Positions 1 through 5,977 of a stretch of 5,977 nt of DNA are shown here, piece by piece. A program made the translations under genes and the position numbers. Source of the DNA: an uncultured Ruminococcus sp. (GTDB lineage Bacteria; Bacillota; Clostridia; Oscillospirales; Ruminococcaceae); contig CAMWUB010000100.1 in assembly GCA_947177345.1 (NCBI GenBank), positions 1-5,977 of the forward strand, given 5' to 3'. The notes beneath the pieces were generated by a model. It saw only the letters and a program-made list of their open reading frames with translations. It did no database searches and was not told the origin of the DNA. Numbering within the stretch: the first letter of the stretch is position 1; every line of letters starts with the position of its first letter.

Positions 1-1443
1 GTTATGATGTCAGCGTTATGCATGATTACGGCAGTATTTTCAGGTTGCGGAGACTCTGAAAAGAAAACTGATAAAAATTACGGTCTTGACCCTGAAAAAC
101 CGACTACTGTTACCATATGGCATTATTATAACGGTGTACAACAGGAAATATTTGATAAATCCGTAATTGAATTTAATGAAACAGTGGGACGTAAAAAGGG
201 TATAGTCGTTGAGGCTTACAGCAAAAGCAGTATAGATGAACTTTCCAGAAATGTTATCGCCTCTGTAAAACATGATGCAGGTTCTGAAGAATTACCGGAT
301 ATGTTTGCATCATATTCAGAAACGGCATATATCGCCGATAAACTCGGAAGTGTTGTTGACCTCTCGGAATACTTCACGGAAGATGAATTTGAAAAATACG
401 TCGACGGTTATATAGAAGAAGGCAGAATAAGTAATGACGGTAGTATTAAAATTTTCCCGACCGCAAAAAGTACTGAAGTAATGATGTTGAATCTTACTGA
501 CTGGAAAAAATTTGCTTCTGCCGGAAACGTAACCGTTAATGACCTCAGTACATGGGAAGGTGTTGTTGATATAGCCGGTAAGTATTATGAATATACTGAT
601 AATCTTACTCCGGACATAGAAAACGACGGTAAGGCATTTTTCGGACGTGATTCTGTAGCAAATTATATGATTGTCGGGGCAAAACAGCTTGATGCGGAAT
701 TTATCACACAGAAAAACGGTAAATTGGTTATGAATATCGACAAAAAAACCGTCCGGAAGCTATGGGATAATTATTATGTACCGTATGTAAATGGATATTT
801 CACGGCACAAAGCCGTTTCAGAAGTGACGACGCTAAAACAGGTGATATAATAGCTCTTATATGTTCTACAACAGGTTCGGCATATTTTCCGGATTCTGTA
901 ACTATAGATGATGATTATTCCTATCCGATAGAATCGCTTGTTATGCCTGTCCCTAACTTCGAGGGAACAGAACCGTATCTTGTACAGCAGGGTGCAGGAA
1001 TGGTTGTTACAAAATCCAGCCCTGCAAAAGAATACGCAAGTACAGTATTTCTTAAATGGTTCACGGAAAAGGAAAGAAATATTTCATTCTGTACCGGTTC
1101 AGGATATATGCCGGTACAAAAAGAAGCAAATGATATAAATCTGATAACAGATACTACAACTACAGAAAATGAGATTCTTACAGATGCTCTTAAAGTAGCT
1201 ATAGACGAGATAAATAATTATAATCTCTATACAACAAAACCGTTTGAAAATACGGCGGAAACAAGAAATTTTCTTGGTGATTATATTCAGGATACCGCAC
1301 AGGCTTCACATGATGAGGCATACGGACGAATCAAGGACGGTGAAGACCGTGAAAAAGTTCTTGAAGAATATATTTCAGATATTGCTTTTGATAAATGGTT
1401 TGATGAATTTTCAGCAGGTCTGCATGAAGTATCAGGTCTGTAA
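1..1443 (+). CDS. Extracellular solute-binding lipoprotein, family 1 (5' end outside window)
   Basis: This is a secreted, lipid-anchored ligand-binding protein of the family 1 (SBP_bac_1, sugar-type) class normally found with ABC importers. Counting from the ATG at base 4, a short hydrophobic stretch ends in a lipobox-like FSGC with Cys15 as the probable lipidation site, followed by a charged linker (GDSEKKTDKN). The mature protein opens with a beta strand VTIWHYYNG (Trp39), typical of the family, and near the C-terminus has SGYMPVQ (Gly367-Val371), the family's usual late motif. About 465 mature residues is slightly long but normal. No positively charged signal-peptide n-region is visible, and the frame is open to base 1, so the real start is probably just upstream. 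The next gene is a membrane c-di-GMP enzyme, not a permease, so a sensory role is plausible. The ligand cannot be named; sugar or oligosaccharide is only the family's default. Family assignment is fairly sure. Confidence 0.88.
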   Translation, partial: VMMSALCMITAVFSGCGDSEKKTDKNYGLDPEKPTTVTIWHYYNGVQQEIFDKSVIEFNETVGRKKGIVVEAYSKSSIDELSRNVIASVKHDAGSEELPDMFASYSETAYIADKLGSVVDLSEYFTEDEFEKYVDGYIEEGRISNDGSIKIFPTAKSTEVMMLNLTDWKKFASAGNVTVNDLSTWEGVVDIAGKYYEYTDNLTPDIENDGKAFFGRDSVANYMIVGAKQLDAEFITQKNGKLVMNIDKKTVRKLWDNYYVPYVNGYFTAQSRFRSDDAKTGDIIALICSTTGSAYFPDSVTIDDDYSYPIESLVMPVPNFEGTEPYLVQQGAGMVVTKSSPAKEYASTVFLKWFTEKERNISFCTGSGYMPVQKEANDINLITDTTTTENEILTDALKVAIDEINNYNLYTTKPFENTAETRNFLGDYIQDTAQASHDEAYGRIKDGEDREKVLEEYISDIAFDKWFDEFSAGLHEVSGL

Positions 1444-1460
1444 TTACCCTGTATTTTCTG

Positions 1461-1468
1461 AAAGGAGG
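1461..1468 (+). promoter_or_regulatory. Strong Shine-Dalgarno site for the GGDEF-EAL gene
   Basis: AAAGGAGG lies 4 bases before the ATG at 1473 and is close to the perfect complement of the 16S rRNA 3' end. It fixes the start of the sensor gene. The 29-base gap after the lipoprotein stop contains no visible hairpin or promoter, which supports co-transcription of the two genes. Confidence 0.9.
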
Positions 1469-1472
1469 TCAT

Positions 1473-4400
1473 ATGGAGCAGGATTTTAAACAGTCGGAAA
1501 GAAAAAAACCTAAAATACAGAAAATGCTTACACGTATGCTTATTCCCATGCTGATACTTATACTGTTTCAGCTTGTGACGTTTTTTTCTGTACTTGCGAT
1601 AGGCGGTGAATTTTCATTCATAAAAAAATATGCATATGATACGCTTATTGAAAAAACACGTAACAGAACAAGTTATGTTGAAAAGGAACTGTCACAGCGT
1701 ATAACTTTCGTAAATGAACACGCCACCGAAATAAATAATATAGTCCGTGAACGTCTTGCGGAAAATAACACGGATATTTCAGCTCTTAAAAAAGACAAGG
1801 AACTTAACAGGCAGATTATGGAAGATTCCGTTGACAGCATAATTTATCTTTTAAGAAGAAGTATGGCAAATGATGTTTTTATTATACTCGATACCGGAGA
1901 ACTTTACAACAACGGCGGAAAAACTGACAGTAAAGCCGGTATGTATCTCAGAGACCTTGATACTTCAACGGATTCGGGATATAAGGATTTACTTATGGAA
2001 ATGGGTTATTCCTCTGTTTCAAAGGATTTCGGTATAATTCTTGATTCAGGCTGGAAAGCACGCATGGAATCCGATAAGGACGACCAGCAGAGTTATGATT
2101 TTTATTACAGAACTATACAGAATGCTCAGGAAAATAATACAATGCCTATTGAACGCCTCGGCTATTGGAGTGGGTTTTCAAATATAAGCCCGAACAGTGC
2201 AGGAAGTATAAAATATACAGTACCTCTTATCGCCGACGACGGAACAGTTTACGGTGTACTCGGAATAGGTCTCACCGAAAAGACTATACTTGTAAATCTT
2301 CCGCCTAATGACTTTGTAAGCGAAAGTGCCTGTTATGTTCTTTGTAATGGTCTTGATAATTCTGATGTATTCAATATATGTATGCATTCCGGAGCATCTT
2401 ACGGAAGACTTATAGGTTCGCAGGAAACGCTGAGACCATCTGGTAAAATTGACGACGATATGTATAGTTTTCCGTTGAAATCGGGTATAGATGCCGTCGG
2501 TAACATACGTATAATGAATTTATATAACTCCGAAAGCATATACGCCGATGAACAATGGGCATTGATTTCAGTTGCGGAAAAAAGTGATGTTCTTTTTATT
2601 TTCAGTAATCTTGTAAAAATGATGTTCATATCCGCATTGATTTCAGTTGCGGTAAGTATCGTTGTAATGTCCATAGGTTGCAATACTATTGCCAAACCGA
2701 TTTCAGCAGTAATAAAGACTATAAATTCCAAACGTGAATACAATGAAGCGATAAGATTTCAGTCAACGAAAATATACGAACTCGACCAGCTCACAGATGC
2801 TATAACACAGTTACAGATAAATGTACATAATTTTTCCTCGCAGGTATCAAAGATGATACGTATTGCAGATGTCGGCTTGTGTACGTTCATGTATGACAGC
2901 ATGGACGACAGTGTTTTTGTGGCACAGAGTATGCTGAAACTTCTGAATCTTTCCGTAAAGTATCAGGAAGATATTGTTATAAGCAGACAGCTTTTTCTTG
3001 AAAATATAATCGCCGACGAAACACGGGAAATTATTTCTGAATGTCTTTCAAATAAGGCTTTTGAAAAGGAAACAAGTTTTTCAAAGGAATACTGTATAGA
3101 ACACCCCGAAAAACCTACTGTCTGGATGAGAATAAGCGTAGTATGCAACAGTAACAAGATTATCGGAGTACTTCAGGATATAACTAATACTATCCTCGAA
3201 AGACAACGCATTGAATATGAACGTGATTACGACGGTACTACAGGACTTCTTAACCGTCACGCATACTATCATAAAGTCAATGACCTTTTCGGAAATCCTG
3301 AAAATTTAGGCATTGCGTGCATAATAATGATTGACCTCGATAATCTTAAATACGTCAATGATACATACGGTCACGACTTCGGAGACGATTATATAAAGAC
3401 TTCCGCAAACGTACTCAAGGAATTTAAAAAATATAACAATGGTATTGTTTCGAGACTTTCCGGCGATGAGTTCAATGTATGCTTGTATGGATTTTCTTCA
3501 AAGAAAGAAATATGGGAAATTATTTCAATAGTCCGTGAAAAACTGCGTAATAGTTATTGCCTGCTCTCAGACGGCACACACTATAAGATAAGAGCCAGTG
3601 CGGGTATAGCGTGGTATCCTGATGATTCGACTTCTCCGGAATTGCTTATGAAGTATGCAGATTTTGCTATGTATACAATCAAGCATACCACAAAGGGTGA
3701 AATAACGGAGTTCGATATGAACGCATACGCCAAAGATTCCGTACTTATTACCGGCGTGGAGGAAATGAATAAAATTATAGATGAGTGTCGTATCAGATAC
3801 GCATTTCATAGTATAATATCGGCACATACAGGCGAGGTTTACGGCTATGAAGCTCTTATGAGACCGCAGTCAGCTATACTACATTCACCGGCGGAACTTC
3901 TCAGAATCGCTAAAACCGGTGCTAAACTCTATGAAATAGAGCGTCTCACATGGATTGAGGCTCTGAAATCTTTCCGCAAACAACGTGAACTTGGTAACAT
4001 TCCGGAAAATGCTTACATATTCGTGAATACTATATCCAGTGCAATTTTAGAGCAATCTGATATAGATATAGTCGAAAGGGAAAACGGTGATATACTTTCA
4101 AAGATAGTCATGGAAATAACCGAAAGCGAAGAGGCAGATGATTCTGTAAATATGCGTAAACTGGAGCGTCTCGAAAAATGGAAAGCCCACCTTGCTCTTG
4201 ACGACTTCGGAACAGGTTACAACAGCGATTATGCACTCATTACTATGCACCCTAATATAATTAAAATTGACCGTTCAATAATAAACGGTTGCGACAAGGA
4301 CGTAAGCAGACGTACTATTATTGAAAATATCGTCAAACTTGCAAGAACCCGTAATATAAAGGTACTTGCCGAGGGTGTCGAGACGGAAACGGAACTTAAA

Positions 4401-4517
4401 ACCGTCATTGAATGTGGTGTTGATTTATTACAGGGATATTTTATAAACCGTCCTGTATTCGAGCCACAACCAATCACACAGGAAGTTGTTGACAAAATAA
4501 TGAAATATCAGATATAG
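1473..4517 (+). CDS. Membrane sensor with Cache-like, PAS-like, GGDEF and EAL domains (c-di-GMP turnover)
   Basis: This inner-membrane signalling protein of 1014 residues is predicted to make and/or break cyclic di-GMP. Domains in order: a basic cytoplasmic N-terminus; membrane helix about 22-43; an extracytoplasmic region of about 325 residues resembling a double Cache sensor (aromatic GYWSG at 230-234, then a strand-rich VPLIADDGTVYGVLGIGL); membrane helix about 383-403; a HAMP-like linker (AKPI at 407-410) to about 455; a PAS-like domain about 460-570; a signalling helix into DYDGTTGLLNR at 585; GGDEF to about 745; EAL from about 770 to the end. The GGDEF signature is SGDEF (663-667), with DLDNLKYVND at 621-630 retained; the I-site position reads YNNG (654-657), not RxxD. 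The EAL domain keeps Glu793 (EALMR), Asn852, Glu881 and Glu884 (EITE), Asp910-Asp911 (DDFGTG), Lys931, Glu967 (AEGVE) and Gln987 (QGY), so phosphodiesterase activity is likely. Cyclase activity is less certain. The lipoprotein encoded just upstream is a candidate ligand receptor for the outer domain. Confidence 0.93.
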   Translation: MEQDFKQSERKKPKIQKMLTRMLIPMLILILFQLVTFFSVLAIGGEFSFIKKYAYDTLIEKTRNRTSYVEKELSQRITFVNEHATEINNIVRERLAENNTDISALKKDKELNRQIMEDSVDSIIYLLRRSMANDVFIILDTGELYNNGGKTDSKAGMYLRDLDTSTDSGYKDLLMEMGYSSVSKDFGIILDSGWKARMESDKDDQQSYDFYYRTIQNAQENNTMPIERLGYWSGFSNISPNSAGSIKYTVPLIADDGTVYGVLGIGLTEKTILVNLPPNDFVSESACYVLCNGLDNSDVFNICMHSGASYGRLIGSQETLRPSGKIDDDMYSFPLKSGIDAVGNIRIMNLYNSESIYADEQWALISVAEKSDVLFIFSNLVKMMFISALISVAVSIVVMSIGCNTIAKPISAVIKTINSKREYNEAIRFQSTKIYELDQLTDAITQLQINVHNFSSQVSKMIRIADVGLCTFMYDSMDDSVFVAQSMLKLLNLSVKYQEDIVISRQLFLENIIADETREIISECLSNKAFEKETSFSKEYCIEHPEKPTVWMRISVVCNSNKIIGVLQDITNTILERQRIEYERDYDGTTGLLNRHAYYHKVNDLFGNPENLGIACIIMIDLDNLKYVNDTYGHDFGDDYIKTSANVLKEFKKYNNGIVSRLSGDEFNVCLYGFSSKKEIWEIISIVREKLRNSYCLLSDGTHYKIRASAGIAWYPDDSTSPELLMKYADFAMYTIKHTTKGEITEFDMNAYAKDSVLITGVEEMNKIIDECRIRYAFHSIISAHTGEVYGYEALMRPQSAILHSPAELLRIAKTGAKLYEIERLTWIEALKSFRKQRELGNIPENAYIFVNTISSAILEQSDIDIVERENGDILSKIVMEITESEEADDSVNMRKLERLEKWKAHLALDDFGTGYNSDYALITMHPNIIKIDRSIINGCDKDVSRRTIIENIVKLARTRNIKVLAEGVETETELKTVIECGVDLLQGYFINRPVFEPQPITQEVVDKIMKYQI
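2559..2577 (+). repeat. Copy 1 of a 19-base exact in-frame direct repeat
   Basis: The 19 bases starting GCATTGATTTCAG encode ALISVA (residues 363-368) just before the second membrane segment of the sensor. An identical copy begins exactly 75 bases later in the same reading frame. The bases on either side of the two copies differ. Confidence 0.85.
2634..2652 (+). repeat. Copy 2 of the 19-base exact in-frame direct repeat
   Basis: This is the second perfect copy, encoding ALISVA at residues 388-393 inside the second membrane helix. The 75-base offset equals 25 codons, so recombination between the copies would remove or add 25 residues without a frameshift. Confidence 0.85.
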
Positions 4518-4555
4518 AAAAACTCCCCTTGTTATCACGGCAAGGGGAGTTTTTT
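4518..4555. terminator. Bidirectional Rho-independent terminator between convergent genes
   Basis: A perfect 14-bp stem (4518-4531 with 4541-4554) has the GC-rich core CTCCCCTTG / CAAGGGGAG and a 9-base loop. On the plus strand it runs into six T's at 4550-4555. On the minus strand the A run at 4518-4522 supplies five T's. It begins one base after the stop codon of the GGDEF-EAL gene and lies 13 bases beyond the enolase stop, so it serves both transcription units. Confidence 0.93.
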
Positions 4556-4567
4556 GTGTTATGCGTG

Positions 4568-5887
4568 TTAAATTTTCGGATTCCGTATGTTAAAAGCGTT
4601 CATACCTGCATAAACGGCGGATTCACCTAATTCTTCTTCTATTCTCAGGAGCTGGTTATATTTTGCGACACGTTCAGACCGACACGGAGCACCGGTTTTT
4701 ATCTGACAGGTATTCAGTGCAACAGCGAGGTCTGAAATTGTAGTATCTTCCGATTCACCTGAACGGTGCGAGGCAATAGCAGTATATCCGGCTTTATGTG
4801 CCATTCTGACAGCGTCGAGAGTTTCGGACACCGTGCCAATCTGATTAAGTTTTATCAGAATTGAGTTACCTGCTCCGAGGCTTATTCCATTTGAAAGTCT
4901 TCCGGTATTCGTGACAAAAAGGTCATCACCTACCAGTTGTACTTTATTGCCAAGCCGTAATGTCATTTTCTGCCAGCCTGACCAGTCTTCTTCGTCCAGA
5001 CCGTCTTCAATAGAGATAATCGGATATTTATTTACAAGCGATTCCCAGTGATTAATTAAATCGTCAGATGTGAAAGTTTTCCGTGATTTAGGCTGTCTGT
5101 AAAATCCTGAACCTTTTTCGGTGTCTTTCCATTCGGAAGATGCCGAATCAATAGCAATCATGAAATCCCTGTAGGGTTCGTAACCGGCATATTTTATAGC
5201 CTCAAGAATAATTTCAATAGTTTCCTCATCACCTGAGAGGTCAGGAGCAAAACCGCCCTCATCGCCGACAGATGTCGCAAGTCCCTTGTCTTTAAGGAGT
5301 TTTGCAAGTGTATGATAAACTTCCGAACACCACCGCAAAGCCTCTTTAAATGAAGTCGCACCTACCGGCATAATCATAAATTCCTGCGTATCTACTGTAT
5401 TTGTAGCGTGTACGCCACCGTTAAGAATGTTCATCATAGGAACAGGGAGTATTATTCCCTGAACGCCTCCGAGGAATCTGTATAACGGAATATTCATTGA
5501 AGTTGCTACAGCCCTTGCGGTTGCGATTGATACGGCAAGTATCGCATTTGCACCGAGATTCGATTTATCTTTTGTACCATCTGCGGTAATCATAGCACTG
5601 TCTATAGCGTATATATCAGCAGGATTCATACCGGAAATTGTATCGTTTATCACGGTATTTATATTTTTTACCGCTTCTGATACGCCTTTACCGTTGTATC
5701 TGTTTTTATCGTCGTCACGTAATTCAAGAGCCTCATATACACCGGTTGATGCTCCGCTTGGTGATATACCTCTTGCGGTTGTACCGTCGGAAAGATAAAT
5801 TTCAGCCTCAACAGTGGGATTTCCTCTTGAATCGAGTATTTCCCTTGCTGTGACCTTTTCTATTTTCAGATTATTTATTTTAAACAC
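4568..5887 (-). CDS. eno: Enolase (phosphopyruvate hydratase)
   Basis: Enolase converts 2-phosphoglycerate to phosphoenolpyruvate in glycolysis and acts in the cytoplasm as a magnesium-dependent homo-oligomer. Its 439 residues match the usual bacterial length of about 430. Counting from the GTG: mobile loop PSGASTG (43-49, Ser47 as metal ligand), His160 in NGGVHATNTVD, Glu169 in QEFM, general acid/base Glu210 in GDEGGFAP, magnesium ligands Asp247, Glu294 (SIEDGL) and Asp321 (GDDLFVTN), catalytic Lys346 in LIKLNQIGT, phosphate-contact His374-Arg375-Ser376 in SHRSGE, and Lys397 in IKTGAPCRSER. Everything needed for activity is there. The gene converges on the c-di-GMP unit and seems functionally unrelated to it. 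The start is uncertain: no ATG exists in frame between the upstream in-frame stop and the conserved core. The GTG at 5887 is the only standard start, but it sits inside the Shine-Dalgarno sequence, and an ATA at 5878 is better spaced. Confidence 0.97.
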   Translation of the reverse strand: MFKINNLKIEKVTAREILDSRGNPTVEAEIYLSDGTTARGISPSGASTGVYEALELRDDDKNRYNGKGVSEAVKNINTVINDTISGMNPADIYAIDSAMITADGTKDKSNLGANAILAVSIATARAVATSMNIPLYRFLGGVQGIILPVPMMNILNGGVHATNTVDTQEFMIMPVGATSFKEALRWCSEVYHTLAKLLKDKGLATSVGDEGGFAPDLSGDEETIEIILEAIKYAGYEPYRDFMIAIDSASSEWKDTEKGSGFYRQPKSRKTFTSDDLINHWESLVNKYPIISIEDGLDEEDWSGWQKMTLRLGNKVQLVGDDLFVTNTGRLSNGISLGAGNSILIKLNQIGTVSETLDAVRMAHKAGYTAIASHRSGESEDTTISDLAVALNTCQIKTGAPCRSERVAKYNQLLRIEEELGESAVYAGMNAFNIRNPKI

Positions 5888-5894
5888 TTCCTTT
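5885..5894 (-). promoter_or_regulatory. Extended Shine-Dalgarno sequence of enolase, overlapping the nominal GTG start
   Basis: Read on the minus strand this is AAAGGAAGTG, close to the ideal AAAGGAGGTG. The last three bases are the GTG that would be the annotated start, leaving only one base between AAAGGA and that codon. This is far shorter than the usual 5-9 bases. It is unusual and casts doubt on the exact start. Confidence 0.65.
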
Positions 5895-5929
5895 GATGTT
5901 GTTTATTGTATTATTCTGTACTTTGATGT
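5891..5929. repeat. Pair of 9-base direct repeats in the enolase leader and promoter region
   Basis: CTTTGATGT occurs at 5891-5899 and again at 5921-5929, exactly 30 bases apart. One copy covers part of the ribosome binding region and the other overlaps the candidate -35. It could be an operator pair on one helical face, or chance in AT-rich DNA. Confidence 0.4.
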
Positions 5930-5932
5930 ATA
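5905..5932 (-). promoter_or_regulatory. Candidate sigma-A promoter for enolase
   Basis: On the minus strand a -10-like TACAAT (5905-5910, 5 of 6 consensus) follows a weak -35-like TATACA (5927-5932, 4 of 6) with a 16-base spacer. This would give a short leader of roughly 15 bases before the ribosome binding site. An alternative is TTTACA (5951-5956) paired with TATACA as the -10 at 18-base spacing. The region is very AT-rich, so chance matches are likely. Confidence 0.3.
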
Positions 5933-5977
5933 TTCTTATTCATTTAAAAATGTAAATTATTTATGAACAGACATATA

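Noticed and set aside
1444..1472. Possible c-di-GMP riboswitch or separate promoter before the GGDEF-EAL gene
   Set aside because: The gap is only 29 bases, far too short for a GEMM-type aptamer, and shows no hairpin or -10/-35 pair.
1244..1489. 81-codon plus-strand open frame bridging the lipoprotein and sensor genes
   Set aside because: It overlaps two real genes in another frame, and the strong ribosome binding site at 1461 clearly serves the ATG at 1473 instead.
2399..2743. 114-codon open frame on the minus strand inside the sensor gene
   Set aside because: It lies fully within a well-supported coding region, has no recognisable domain or ribosome binding site that I can see, and its composition fits a reverse-strand shadow.
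4532..4540. Terminator loop considered as part of a regulatory RNA or repeat element
   Set aside because: The 9-base loop TTATCACGG has no counterpart elsewhere in the window that I noticed; a plain terminator explains the structure fully.
5638..5853. 71-codon plus-strand open frame inside enolase
   Set aside because: It is antisense to the highly conserved N-terminal part of enolase; its Arg/Tyr/Leu-rich, repetitive make-up is typical of a shadow frame.

Overview
The window holds three genes and a shared terminator. The sequence is AT-rich. It has a consensus AAAGGAGG ribosome binding site, a lipoprotein-type solute-binding protein, and a clostridial-style enolase (PSGASTG loop, HATNTVD). 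Together these suggest a low-GC Firmicute of the class Clostridia, possibly a Ruminococcus-like gut or rumen anaerobe. That assignment is inferred from sequence style; no search was run.

Layout. (1) Bases 1-1443 (+) encode a family 1 extracellular solute-binding lipoprotein whose extreme 5' end lies upstream of the window. (2) Bases 1473-4517 (+), 29 bases further on and behind a strong ribosome binding site, encode a 1014-residue membrane sensor. It has an extracytoplasmic Cache-like domain between two membrane helices, then a HAMP-like linker, a PAS-like domain, a GGDEF domain (written SGDEF) and an EAL domain. (3) A perfect 14-bp hairpin at 4518-4554 has T runs on both strands and ends both converging transcription units. 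(4) Bases 4568-5887 (-) encode a complete enolase. (5) The last 90 bases hold its leader and a weak candidate promoter.

How the genes may work together. The first two genes look like one transcription unit with no transporter permease in view. A binding lipoprotein beside a transmembrane GGDEF-EAL protein resembles the NspS-MbaA polyamine-sensing pair of Vibrio cholerae, where a solute-binding protein acts as ligand receptor for a c-di-GMP enzyme. The hypothesis here is that the lipoprotein reports a sugar- or peptide-like nutrient to the sensor, which then changes c-di-GMP. All catalytic positions of the EAL domain are present, while the GGDEF domain has a variant signature and no inhibitory site. 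The net output may therefore lean towards c-di-GMP breakdown, or may switch with ligand. The enolase is a housekeeping glycolytic gene that merely converges on this unit; its start codon is unusual.
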